A DNA stretch of 64,000 nt from Pseudomonas farsensis. GTDB lineage: Bacteria; Pseudomonadota; Gammaproteobacteria; Pseudomonadales; Pseudomonadaceae. Below, in pieces: positions 45,949-54,387 of the stretch (the first letter of the stretch is position 1; every line of letters begins with the position of its first letter). The position numbers were made by a program, and so were the translations under genes. The stretch spans positions 1 to 64,000 of the forward strand of contig NZ_JABWRF020000003.1 of assembly GCF_014268805.2 (NCBI RefSeq), read 5' to 3'. A model generated the notes under the pieces. That model saw only the letters and a list, made by a program, of their open reading frames with translations. It searched no databases and was not told the DNA's origin.

Positions 45949-46289
45949 GGTGCTTCCTCTTCAGATAATTCGGCGTCGGGCTTGTGGCCCAATGCCCACT
46001 GCCCCTACGTGAGTCGAGTGCGGCGTGTTGGAATTGTTCTGTTCGATCGCAGGGATTGCGGCCCAGTGGCCAATTCGTTGCATCTGTAACGGTTGATCCA
46101 GATCAACGAATGTCAGCAAGCATAGTCCCGAATCCTCTGCCAGGGTGCGTGGCGCAATGCCGCGTGACCGGTTGTCCCACCCTCTTTACCTGCGGCTTGA
46201 AGCTTGACCCACGGCGCATTCAGCAACTCTTTGTTACAAACAGATGGTAGTCTGCAAAACCCTGTCTTTCCGAGGCCGCAGGCTCGCCG
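45949..46289. promoter_or_regulatory. Divergent cioA / MFS control region with ANR box
   Basis: This gene-free 341-nt region contains TTGATCCAGATCAA (46093-46106), an exact TTGAT-N4-ATCAA FNR/ANR site. In P. aeruginosa ANR represses cioAB at low oxygen; here the site could act on either divergent gene. No repeat or further gene is visible. Confidence 0.78.
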
Positions 46290-47519
46290 ATGTCCGACTC
46301 CGCCCCGCAATTGCTGCGTCATCACCGCCCTTTCCTGGCTTTCTGGCTGGCCCGGGTGTTCACCGCCAGCGGCTTCCAGATGCTCACTGTGGCCATCGGC
46401 TGGCACCTCTACCAGCTCACCGGCAATGTGCTCGACCTGGGCCTGGTCGGGCTGGTCGAGTTCGCCCCGCGCGTGCTGTTCATGCTGCACACCGGGCATG
46501 TGGCCGACCGCTATGACCGGCGCAAGGTCGCCGCGTTGTGCCAAACCCTGCAAGCGCTGATCGCCCTGGCGCTGGCGCTGGGCAGCGTTAGCGACAATAT
46601 CAGCCGCGAGCTGATCTTCGCCCTGGCGTTTCTGCTCGGTGCCACGCGCTCCTTCGAAATGCCGGCCACCCAGGCGCTGCTGCCCAACGTGGTGCCGCCT
46701 GGGCTGTTCCCGCGGGCCGTGGCGGCCTCGGCTTCGGCCACCCAGGCGGCAACCATCATTGCCCCGGCGATCGGCGGTTTTCTGTATGCCTTCGGCAGCA
46801 TCTGGGTGTATGCGCCAACGGTTGCGCTGTACTTCATTGCCTGCCTGCTGATGCTCAGCCTCGATGCCCGCCAGCAGGCGCCGCAACGCGGGCGTGCGAC
46901 GCTGGACTCACTGCTGGCCGGGATTAGGTTCATACGCAGCCGCCCGGACGTGTTCGGCGCCATCTCCCTGGACCTGTTCGCCGTGTTGCTAGGTGGCGCC
47001 ACCGCGCTGCTGCCAGTGTTTGCCAAGGACATCCTGCTGACCGGCCCCTGGGGCCTGGGGCTGCTGCGCTCGGCGCCTGCGGTCGGGGCACTGTTGATGT
47101 CGGTGTGGCTGGCGCGTTTTCCGGTGGAGCGCAAGGTCGGGCGCACCATGTTCACTGCCGTCGGCGTGTTCGGCGTCGCAACCATCGCCTTCGGCCTGTC
47201 GACCTCGTTCTGGTTCTCGCTGGCGGTGCTGGTGGTGCTGGGGGCGGCGGACATGATCAGCATGGTCATCCGCGGCGCCTTCGTGCAGTTGCAGACCCCG
47301 GATGAAATGCGCGGCCGAGTCAGCGCGGTGAACGGGCTGTTCATCGGTGCTTCCAACCAGCTGGGCGAGTTCGAGTCGGGGGTTACCGCGCACTGGCTGG
47401 GGACGGTACCTGCGGTGGTGCTGGGCGGGGTTGGCACCTTGGTGGTCACCGGCGTGTGGATAAAACTGTTCCCAAGCCTTGCCCATCGCGATCAGTTGCA
47501 CGGCAAGGAGCCGAGCTGA
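46290..47519 (+). CDS. MFS exporter, EntS-like
   Basis: A 409-residue transporter with 12 predicted helices. The loop 2-3 motif is HVADRYDRRKV; FWLARVFTASGFQMLTVAIGWHLYQLTG starts the protein; and FVQLQTPDEMRGRVSAVNGLFIGASNQLGEFESG matches the EntS/MFS_3 exporters. Substrates in this group include siderophores and drugs; none can be read here. It is divergent from cioA and no siderophore gene is near. Confidence 0.85.
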   Translation: MSDSAPQLLRHHRPFLAFWLARVFTASGFQMLTVAIGWHLYQLTGNVLDLGLVGLVEFAPRVLFMLHTGHVADRYDRRKVAALCQTLQALIALALALGSVSDNISRELIFALAFLLGATRSFEMPATQALLPNVVPPGLFPRAVAASASATQAATIIAPAIGGFLYAFGSIWVYAPTVALYFIACLLMLSLDARQQAPQRGRATLDSLLAGIRFIRSRPDVFGAISLDLFAVLLGGATALLPVFAKDILLTGPWGLGLLRSAPAVGALLMSVWLARFPVERKVGRTMFTAVGVFGVATIAFGLSTSFWFSLAVLVVLGAADMISMVIRGAFVQLQTPDEMRGRVSAVNGLFIGASNQLGEFESGVTAHWLGTVPAVVLGGVGTLVVTGVWIKLFPSLAHRDQLHGKEPS

Positions 47520-48086
47520 CACGGACGCCCATTGCGGGGCAGTGTCAGCCTGTAATGCCGCCATCGCAGGCTGTCGCCAGCTCTCATAGAACAAACGCTA
47601 ACTGACTGATTTACATCGAAACGTGGGAGCGGGCTTGCCCCGCGATAGCGATAGCACTGCCAGCATCGCATCGCGGGCAAGCCCGCTCCCACGGTGCCCA
47701 GTTCTCTGCGCGACAGCGCAGCCCGGAAGGGCTGGGTGATCTCCCACAGAGCTCGCCCATCCCCATATCGATGCCGTCTACGCGGTCAGTGTAGGAGCGG
47801 CCTTGTGTCGCGAAAGGGCTGCGAAGCAGCTCCAGGATCTGAGCAACCACCAGAATCGCTGGGGCTGCTTCGCAGCCCTTTCGCGACACAAGGCCGCTCC
47901 TACACAATCAAAAGCGACTTGCCCGAAACCATAGAATCTCCCACAGGGATCCGAGCCAAGCATCAATATCTTGGCAGGCACAGTTTCTGTGGGAGCTGGC
48001 GACAGCCTGCGATGAGGCCGGAACAAGCCTGCACAGGGTTGTGTCCGACGAGCTTGGCGTGGGCCGTAAGGGCCGCAACGCAGCGC
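47520..48086. repeat. Gene-free gap made of composite repeat modules
   Basis: In order: CATCGCAGGCTGTCGCCAGC (47562-47581) continuing into TAGAACAAACGCTAACT (to about 47615), an inverted REP pair (47622-47693, GTGGGAGCGGGCTTGCCCGC type), the GCCCAGTTCTCTGCGCGAC module (47696-47749), the long inverted AGGAGCGGCCTTGTGTCGCG pair (47791-47905), a partial ACCATAGAATCTCCCACAGG module (47937-47956), and an inverted copy of the first module (47992-48022). No gene is seen. Confidence 0.85.
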
Positions 48087-48569
48087 TCAGGCCCCAATCA
48101 GGAAGGTAAAGCGCCGCTCGTAGCCGACACGCGCGGGGTAACCATTGCCAGTGTCGTGCCAGCAGGTGGCGCGGTAGCAGGCAATGGCCGCCTGGTTGCC
48201 CGGGTCGACCGACAACTGCAAGCGGTCGACCTCAGGCCACACGCCGTGCACCCAAGCCGGCAGCGCCTGCATGCACAGCCGCCACAGGCCACGGCCCTGA
48301 TACCGCCGGTCGATCTGCAGCGCGCTGACCGTGGCGGCGCCCGGTTCGCTCCACGATGCCCGAAGCCCACGCTGCAACAGCATGAACCCGCACGGCTCGC
48401 CATCGAGCAGCAACACCAGGCCGCGTATTTGCTCGCGGTTGGCACTCGACAGCAGGTACAGCGCGCTGTCGATGGCGCCTGCGTGCATCTGTTGTTCGGG
48501 ATGCACTTCAAGCCCCTTCAGGCGCTCGCGCTGCACTGGGTCCAATTGGTCGTAGTCGCTGAGTTGCAT
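48087..48569 (-). CDS. GNAT family acetyltransferase
   Basis: A 160-residue acetyltransferase. The acetyl-CoA loop is RRYQGRGLWRL (about 97-107), followed by the C-terminal VDPGNQAAIACYRATCW, the standard GNAT end. The substrate is unknown. The ATG at 48569 (MQLSDYDQLDP) follows weak GCCACCGCC without a clear ribosome site; 16 more in-frame residues upstream are possible. Divergent from the purine permease. Confidence 0.83.
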   Translation of the reverse strand: MQLSDYDQLDPVQRERLKGLEVHPEQQMHAGAIDSALYLLSSANREQIRGLVLLLDGEPCGFMLLQRGLRASWSEPGAATVSALQIDRRYQGRGLWRLCMQALPAWVHGVWPEVDRLQLSVDPGNQAAIACYRATCWHDTGNGYPARVGYERRFTFLIGA

Positions 48570-48774
48570 GGCGGTGGCGCACCTGCCTGAGAGGATTGGC
48601 AGCAGATTCCGCCGCATGCTGCAGTCTATCGCGACATTCGTTACCGCTCAGCAAGCATGCTGGTATGATGCGCGGCTTTTTTCCACCCCACGCAAAACTG
48701 CGGCATCCGCTGATGACTGTGCTTTGCTGATGGGGTCGATACATTCACGGCGCCTGGGCGCCCGGGGAGCAGGC

Positions 48775-50070
48775 ATGCTGGAAAGGCTGTTTCAACTGAA
48801 AGCGCACAACACCAATGTGCGCACCGAGATTCTGGCAGGGGTCACCACCTTCCTGGCCATGGCTTACATCCTGTTCGTCAACCCGAGCATTCTCGGCGAG
48901 ACCGGTATGGACAAAGGCGCGATCTTCGTCGCCACCTGCCTTGCCGCTGCCATCGGCTCGGTGACCATGGGCCTGATCGCCAACTACCCGATTGCGCTGG
49001 CGCCGGGCATGGGCCTTAACGCGTTCTTCACCTACACCGTGGTGCTGCACATGGGCCACACCTGGCAGGTGGCGCTGGGTGCGGTGTTCCTCTCGGCGGT
49101 GCTGTTCTTCCTGTTGTCGATCTTGCGCATCCGCGAATGGATCGTGAACAGCATCCCGCTGCCGCTGCGCTCGGCGATTGCCGCAGGTATTGGCCTGTTC
49201 CTTGCGCTTATCGCGCTGCATAACGCAGGGATCGTCGTCGATAACAAGGCCACCCTGGTGGGCCTGGGCGACCTGACCGAACCGGCGCCAATCCTCGCTA
49301 CCCTGGGCTTCTTCGTCATCGTCGCGCTGGAATCGCTGAAAGTGCGCGGCGCGGTGTTGATCGGCATTCTGGCCGTGACCATCGCCGCGATTGCATTCGG
49401 CGTCACCCCATTTGCCGGTGTCGTGTCGATGCCGCCATCGCTGGCGCCGACCTTCCTGCAGCTGGACATCAAAGGCGCCCTGGACGTTGGCCTGATCAGC
49501 GTGATCTTTGCCTTCCTGTTCGTCGACCTGTTCGACAACTCCGGCACCCTGATCGGTGTGGCCAAGCGCGCCGGCCTGATGGGCAAGGACGGCCACATGC
49601 CGAAGATGGGCCGCGCCCTGATCGCCGACAGTACCGCGGCCATGGCCGGCTCCCTGCTGGGCACCTCGACCACCACCAGCTACATCGAATCTGCCGCAGG
49701 CGTGAGCGCCGGTGGCCGCACCGGCCTGACCGCCATCGTGGTGGCCGCGCTGTTCCTGCTGGCGCTGTTCTTCGCCCCGCTGGCCGGCAGCGTGCCGGCC
49801 TTCGCCACGGCGCCTGCGCTGTTGTTCGTGGCCGTGCTGATGGCCTCGGGCCTGGCCGAAATCAATTGGGACGACGTCACCGAAGCGGCGCCGGTGGTAG
49901 TTACCGCCCTGGCCATGCCGCTGACCTATTCGATTGCCAACGGCATCGCCTTCGGCTTCATCGCCTGGACCGCCATCAAGCTGCTTTCCGGTAACCGCCA
50001 GGACCTGAACCCAGCGCTGGTGATCCTGTCCATCCTGTTCGTCATCAAGCTGGCTTGGTTCAACGCATGA
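48775..50070 (+). CDS. AzgA-type NCS2 purine permease
   Basis: A 431-residue permease for adenine, hypoxanthine or guanine by family. Landmarks are [23 protein letters not shown] in pieces, [16 protein letters not shown], and [21 protein letters not shown] with [21 protein letters not shown]. The ATG at 48775 follows GGGGAG by 5 nt; a longer frame starts inside the divergent gene. The stop overlaps the trmA ATG by 4 nt (ATGA, 50067-50070), linking purine uptake with a tRNA enzyme. Confidence 0.92.
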   Translation: MLERLFQLKAHNTNVRTEILAGVTTFLAMAYILFVNPSILGETGMDKGAIFVATCLAAAIGSVTMGLIANYPIALAPGMGLNAFFTYTVVLHMGHTWQVALGAVFLSAVLFFLLSILRIREWIVNSIPLPLRSAIAAGIGLFLALIALHNAGIVVDNKATLVGLGDLTEPAPILATLGFFVIVALESLKVRGAVLIGILAVTIAAIAFGVTPFAGVVSMPPSLAPTFLQLDIKGALDVGLISVIFAFLFVDLFDNSGTLIGVAKRAGLMGKDGHMPKMGRALIADSTAAMAGSLLGTSTTTSYIESAAGVSAGGRTGLTAIVVAALFLLALFFAPLAGSVPAFATAPALLFVAVLMASGLAEINWDDVTEAAPVVVTALAMPLTYSIANGIAFGFIAWTAIKLLSGNRQDLNPALVILSILFVIKLAWFNA

Positions 50071-51152
50071 GTGCTGCCTTCGACCCTACGCAATATGACG
50101 CGCAACTGGCGGCCAAGGCCGCCCGCTTGCGCGAGCTGCTGGCCCCGTTCGATGCGCCGGAGCCTGCCGTGTTCGATTCCCCGCGTGCGCATTACCGACT
50201 GCGCGCGGAGTTTCGCCTGTGGCGCGAGGACGGCCAGCGCCACTATGCAATGTTTGCCCCAGGCGACAAGCACAAGGCGATTCTGATCGATGAGTTCCCC
50301 ATTGCCAGCGAGCGCATCAATGACCTGATGCCGCGCCTGAAAGCCGCCTGGCAGGCCGATGAAGCGTTGAACAATCGGCTGTTCCAGGTGGAGTTTCTGA
50401 CCACCCTGGCGGGCGATGCAATGGTCACGCTGTGCTATCACCGCCCGCTGGACGAGGCCTGGGAAGCCGCTGCCCAGCAGCTTGCAAGCGAGCTGAATGT
50501 CAGTGTGATTGGCCGCTCGAAGGGCAAGCGGGTGGTGATCGGCCGTGACTATGCGGTTGAAAAGCTCGATATCGCCGGGCGCACGTTCAGCTATCGCCAG
50601 CCGGAGGGCGCGTTCACCCAGCCCAACGGCGCGGTGAACCAGAAAATGCTGGGCTGGGCCGTGGACGCCATGGGCGAACGTGACGATGACCTGCTGGAGC
50701 TGTATTGCGGCAATGGCAACTTCACCTTGCCGCTGGCGACCCGTGCGCGCCAGGTGCTGGCCACCGAGATCAGCAAGACCTCGGTCAATGCCGCGCTGCA
50801 TAACCTTGATGAGAACGGTGTGGGTAACGTGCGCCTGGTGCGTCTTTCGGCTGAAGAGCTGACGCAGGCGCTGAACGAGGTGCGGCCGTTCCGTCGGCTG
50901 GAAGGCATCGACCTGAAGCGCTACGCGTTTGGCACGGTGTTCGTCGACCCGCCGCGTGCAGGCATGGACCCGGACACCTGCGAGTTGACCCGCCGCTTCG
51001 AGCGGATTCTGTACATTTCGTGCAACCCCGAGACCCTGGCGCAGAACATCGCCCAGCTGCATGACACGCACCGCATCGAGCGCTGTGCGTTGTTTGACCA
51101 GTTCCCGTATACCCACCATATGGAAAGTGGTGTGCTGCTGGTTCGTCGCTGA
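50067..51152 (+). CDS. trmA: tRNA (uracil-54-C5)-methyltransferase
   Basis: A 361-residue enzyme forming ribothymidine at position 54 of tRNA. It contains motif [30 protein letters not shown], and the catalytic cysteine segment [12 protein letters not shown]. The short N-terminus without a TRAM domain separates it from RlmD. Its ATG overlaps the permease stop. A strong 17-bp hairpin follows. Confidence 0.96.
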   Translation: MSAAFDPTQYDAQLAAKAARLRELLAPFDAPEPAVFDSPRAHYRLRAEFRLWREDGQRHYAMFAPGDKHKAILIDEFPIASERINDLMPRLKAAWQADEALNNRLFQVEFLTTLAGDAMVTLCYHRPLDEAWEAAAQQLASELNVSVIGRSKGKRVVIGRDYAVEKLDIAGRTFSYRQPEGAFTQPNGAVNQKMLGWAVDAMGERDDDLLELYCGNGNFTLPLATRARQVLATEISKTSVNAALHNLDENGVGNVRLVRLSAEELTQALNEVRPFRRLEGIDLKRYAFGTVFVDPPRAGMDPDTCELTRRFERILYISCNPETLAQNIAQLHDTHRIERCALFDQFPYTHHMESGVLLVRR

Positions 51153-51154
51153 CG

Positions 51155-51193
51155 AGCACAGGGTGAAGGCCTGCAAGGCCTTCACCCTGTGCT
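51155..51193 (+). terminator. 17-bp perfect hairpin after trmA
   Basis: AGCACAGGGTGAAGGCC (51155-51171) and GGCCTTCACCCTGTGCT (51177-51193) are exact complements around TGCAA. No U tract follows, so it may be a rho-assisted end or mRNA 3-prime stabiliser. Confidence 0.75.
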
Positions 51194-51298
51194 ACCTACC
51201 CTATCGGGACCAGCGCCACAAGATCGGACTTTTCCTATCCTCACGCCACAGGCGCAGGTCTACCCTGTGCGCCCCCTAATCCGGCGTAAGGCTTCCCC

Positions 51299-51733
51299 AT
51301 GAAATCACTGCAATCAATGGCCACTGGCCTGGCCCTGGCGCTGCTGGCAACCGCAGCCTCTGCCAATGACACTTTGGTATCGGTGCCCAACAGCACCGCA
51401 CTGGCTTGGCAGCAAGTGCCTGGCACCGACGGCGCGGTCAGCTACGCCAACGTAGAAGGAGACCTGTTCGGCAAGGGCGCCTACTCCGCGTTCGTCAAGT
51501 TTCGCAAAGGCACCGATAACGGCCTGCACAGCCACAGCCAGGCGCTGCCGACCGTGGTCCTGGGCGGCACCTTCTACGCGGTGATCGACGGCAAGCGTGT
51601 GGAATACCCAGCCGGTGCCTACTACCACCTGCCAGCTAACCTGGTGCATGAGAGTGGGTGCAGCGCAGCAGCCGACTGCTTGCTGTTCCAGTATCAGCCC
51701 GGGGCGTTCGATCTGGTGCCCGCGCAAGGCTGA
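51299..51733 (+). CDS. Exported cupin-domain protein
   Basis: A 144-residue periplasmic protein. The signal MKSLQSMATGLALALLATAASAN is followed by a cupin fold with GLHSHSQALPTVVLGGTFYAVIDG (metal-type histidines) and the second motif AGAYYHLPANLVHESGC. It resembles DUF4437/cupin_2 exported proteins. No partner suggests a substrate. It converges on pcaG; GGGGCAAGC / GCTTGCCCC (51743-51780) may stop transcription between them. Confidence 0.82.
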   Translation: MKSLQSMATGLALALLATAASANDTLVSVPNSTALAWQQVPGTDGAVSYANVEGDLFGKGAYSAFVKFRKGTDNGLHSHSQALPTVVLGGTFYAVIDGKRVEYPAGAYYHLPANLVHESGCSAAADCLLFQYQPGAFDLVPAQG

Positions 51734-51795
51734 AACGACCAAGGGGCAAGCCATGCCGGCGCACCGGTAGAGCTTGCCCCGTGCAGCTTGAATAC

Positions 51796-52401
51796 TCAGA
51801 AGTCGAAGAACACCGTCTCCCCCTCCCCCTGAATGCGCATATCAAACCGATACGCCGTCTTGCCATCCACTTCACAGCGCTTGGCAATCAGCGTCTCGCG
51901 CCGCTGCGGCTGTTCAATCAGGTTAAGCACCGGGCACTTGGCGTTAGCCTCGGCCTCGTCATCGAAATACACCCGCGTATGCAGGTGAATATTGATGCCA
52001 CGGGCAAACAGGCTGATGTTGATGTGCGGCGCCATCGGCACACCGGCAGCATTGTTGACCACCCCAGGCTTGACCGTGTGCAGCGTCCACTCCCCAGCAT
52101 CGAAGGTGGTGGCGGTCCGACCGAAGCTGTTGAACGCATGCTCCTGGTTGTAGTCATCCTGATACTGGCCATTGGCGTCGGCCTGCCAGACTTCGAGGAA
52201 TGAATCGCGCACCAGGTGGCCATTGCCGTCATAGACGTGGCCGATCAGCAGAATGTGCTCGCCTGGCGCCTGCGGCTTGGCCAGGCGGCTCCAGATTTCC
52301 TGTTCGCGGGTCGGGTTGCCCGCAGCTTCCAGTGCCAGGCCAATGTGCACGTAGGGGCCAGCAGTCTGCGATGGGGTTTCCGGCAGCAGTTCGATAGGCA
52401 T
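51796..52401 (-). CDS. pcaG: Protocatechuate 3,4-dioxygenase alpha subunit
   Basis: A 201-residue subunit of the intradiol ring-cleaving enzyme of the beta-ketoadipate pathway. ETPSQTAGPYVHIGL and HINISLFARGINIHLHTRVYF are the standard alpha-chain pattern. It lacks the iron-binding tyrosines, which sit in PcaH. It lies 11 nt after pcaH. No other pca gene is in the window, matching the split arrangement of P. putida. Confidence 0.95.
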   Translation of the reverse strand: MPIELLPETPSQTAGPYVHIGLALEAAGNPTREQEIWSRLAKPQAPGEHILLIGHVYDGNGHLVRDSFLEVWQADANGQYQDDYNQEHAFNSFGRTATTFDAGEWTLHTVKPGVVNNAAGVPMAPHINISLFARGINIHLHTRVYFDDEAEANAKCPVLNLIEQPQRRETLIAKRCEVDGKTAYRFDMRIQGEGETVFFDF

Positions 52402-52412
52402 GACGGCGCTCC

Positions 52413-53132
52413 TCAGCGGTTTTCGAAGTGGGTCTGGCGCTGGCCGCGCAGCACGATGTCAAAGCGATACGCCAGGCAATCCATCGGATTGGCCGCGCTC
52501 ATGTCGAGCTTGGCGATCAGTTGCTGGACCGCATCAGGGTTGGCGATCGACTTGACGATAGGGCACATCGGAATCAACGGGTCACCTTCGAAATACAGCT
52601 GGGTGATCAGCTTGGTGGCAATCGATGGGCCGCTCACCGAGAAGTGGATATGCGCCGGGCGCCAGTCGTTGGGGCCGTTGCGCCAAGGGTATGGGCCGGG
52701 CTTGATGGTGCGGAAGCTGTAGTAGCCGTCACGGTCGCTAAGGCAGCGGCCAACGCCACCGAAGTTGGGGTCCAGCGGGGCCAGGTAACGGTCGTTCTTG
52801 TGCCGATAGCGGCCACCTGCGTTGGCTTGCCACATTTCGACCAGCGTATTGGGCACCGGCTTGCCGTACTGGTCGACAATGCGCCCGGCCACGATAATGC
52901 GCTCGCCAATCGGCAGGCCACCGTTGTTGAAGTTCAGCAGCAGGTCGTGGTCATGTTCGCCAAAGCGCAGATGGGAAAAATCCGGGCCGGTGGTTTCGCT
53001 GATCGACTGCGGAATGCTCACCAGCGCTTGGCGCGGGGAGCGGGCAATCGAGGTCTTGTAATCAGGCGTGAGGGCCTTGGGGTGCCAGTTGCGATCACGG
53101 ATCACGAAGCGGCTGGTGTCCTGGGCGGGCAT
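52413..53132 (-). CDS. pcaH: Protocatechuate 3,4-dioxygenase beta subunit
   Basis: A 239-residue catalytic subunit that binds the non-haem Fe(III). Metal ligands are visible: Tyr in GGRYRHKND, Tyr in GPYPWRNG, and two histidines in [11 protein letters not shown]. The N-terminus ([22 protein letters not shown]) is typical. It is the first gene of pcaHG. A PcaQ-like palindrome lies about 105-125 nt upstream. Confidence 0.96.
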   Translation of the reverse strand: MPAQDTSRFVIRDRNWHPKALTPDYKTSIARSPRQALVSIPQSISETTGPDFSHLRFGEHDHDLLLNFNNGGLPIGERIIVAGRIVDQYGKPVPNTLVEMWQANAGGRYRHKNDRYLAPLDPNFGGVGRCLSDRDGYYSFRTIKPGPYPWRNGPNDWRPAHIHFSVSGPSIATKLITQLYFEGDPLIPMCPIVKSIANPDAVQQLIAKLDMSAANPMDCLAYRFDIVLRGQRQTHFENR

Positions 53133-53235
53133 GCCGGGTTCCTCTCTTGGAATTATCGAAGCGCCTGGGCGTGGCAGGCGGACTTGCAGTTTCCGGCAGG
53201 CCGGGCGGGATGAATACTGAAATTGGCGGTCACAG

Positions 53236-53255
53236 GCATAACCATTTGGTTATGC
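53236..53255. promoter_or_regulatory. PcaQ-like LysR operator before pcaHG
   Basis: GCATAACCATTTGGTTATGC is a perfect palindrome; its core ATAACC-N4-GGTTAT differs by one base from the ATAACC-N4-GGTTAA site bound by PcaQ of Sinorhizobium. It lies between divergent pcaH and the metallopeptidase gene. Confidence 0.7.
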
Positions 53256-53321
53256 ATGAGCGGGTTGCTCAGCGCTGGACTAATCTTTCGACTTGATGTT
53301 TCAACAACCGGAGAGCTCCAC

Positions 53322-54203
53322 ATGGAATGGCGAAAAGGCCGACGCAGCGACAACGTGGTCGATGCCCGCGGCGCAGGTGGCGGTGGCGGCGGCATGCGTT
53401 TTGGCGGCGGCAAGGGCCTTGGGCTCGGCGCCATTTTGCTGATCGTCGGCATCAGCTGGCTGACCGGGCAGGACCCGCTGCAGATTCTTGGCCAACTGAC
53501 CGGGCAAATGCAGCAACAGGCGCCGGCCACTGTCGGCAACAAGGCGCCGGCGGGCAACGACGAGCAGGCGGCCTTTGTTGCCTCGATCCTCGGCGACACC
53601 GAAGACACCTGGAAAGCCCTGTTCGCCCAAGCCGGCAAGCAATACCAAGACCCGAAACTGGTGCTGTTCAGCGGCCAGGTGAACTCCGCCTGCGGCTTCG
53701 CCTCCTCGGCAGTGGGGCCGTTCTACTGCCCGGCCGACCAGCGCGTGTACCTGGACATGACGTTCTTCCGCGAAATGGAAACCCGCTTTGCCGCCGAAGG
53801 CGACTTCGCCCAAGCCTATGTGATCGCCCACGAAATCGGCCACCACGTCCAGACCCTGCTTGGCGTATCGGCCAAAGTCGACGCCGCACGCCGCAGCGGG
53901 CAACGCATGGAAGGCGACAACGGCTTGCTGGTGCGCCAGGAATTGCAGGCCGACTGCCTGGCTGGGGTCTGGGCCTATCAGGCGCAAAAACGCCTGAACT
54001 GGCTGGAGCCCGGCGACGTCGAGGAAGCGCTCAACGCCGCCAACGCCATCGGTGACGACCGCCTGCAACAGCAGGGCCAGGGCCGCGTTGTGCCTGACTC
54101 CTTCACCCATGGCACTTCGCAGCAGCGGGTGCGCTGGTTCAAGGCCGGTTTTTCCAGCGGCGACGTGAACCAGTGCGACACCTTCGCAGCCCGCAGCCTG
54201 TAA
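53322..54203 (+). CDS. ypfJ: YpfJ-type neutral zinc metallopeptidase
   Basis: A 293-residue predicted protease. The zinc site HEIGH holds H170, E171 and H174; an N-terminal glycine-rich stretch (GAGGGGGGMRFGGG) precedes one membrane helix (about 37-55); and YLDMTFFREMETRF lies before the active site. Substrate unknown. The ATG at 53322 (MEWRKGRRSDNVVDARG) fits the family; a longer frame covers the pca operator region. Confidence 0.92.
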   Translation: MEWRKGRRSDNVVDARGAGGGGGGMRFGGGKGLGLGAILLIVGISWLTGQDPLQILGQLTGQMQQQAPATVGNKAPAGNDEQAAFVASILGDTEDTWKALFAQAGKQYQDPKLVLFSGQVNSACGFASSAVGPFYCPADQRVYLDMTFFREMETRFAAEGDFAQAYVIAHEIGHHVQTLLGVSAKVDAARRSGQRMEGDNGLLVRQELQADCLAGVWAYQAQKRLNWLEPGDVEEALNAANAIGDDRLQQQGQGRVVPDSFTHGTSQQRVRWFKAGFSSGDVNQCDTFAARSL

Positions 54204-54293
54204 GCCCTCCAGGGGCTGCCTCGCGGCCCCGAAACCCACACATTTCAATGGGTTATAAATCTGCTGAACGGCGTTTCAGCTTACGCCTCGCTG

Positions 54294-54301
54294 GCCGATA
54301 A
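54294..54301 (+). promoter_or_regulatory. FliA (sigma28)-type -10 box of mcpS
   Basis: GCCGATAA is a perfect sigma28 -10 element 87 nt before the mcpS start. The -35 is weak (TTTCA or TCAGC near 54274-54280). Confidence 0.6.
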
Positions 54302-54387
54302 CACCTTCACGAATCAGCCGGGCCCTGCACAAGAACAACGCCCGCGGTTTGAGATCAAGTGAAAGAAATCAAATTCGGAGAGCGTGC

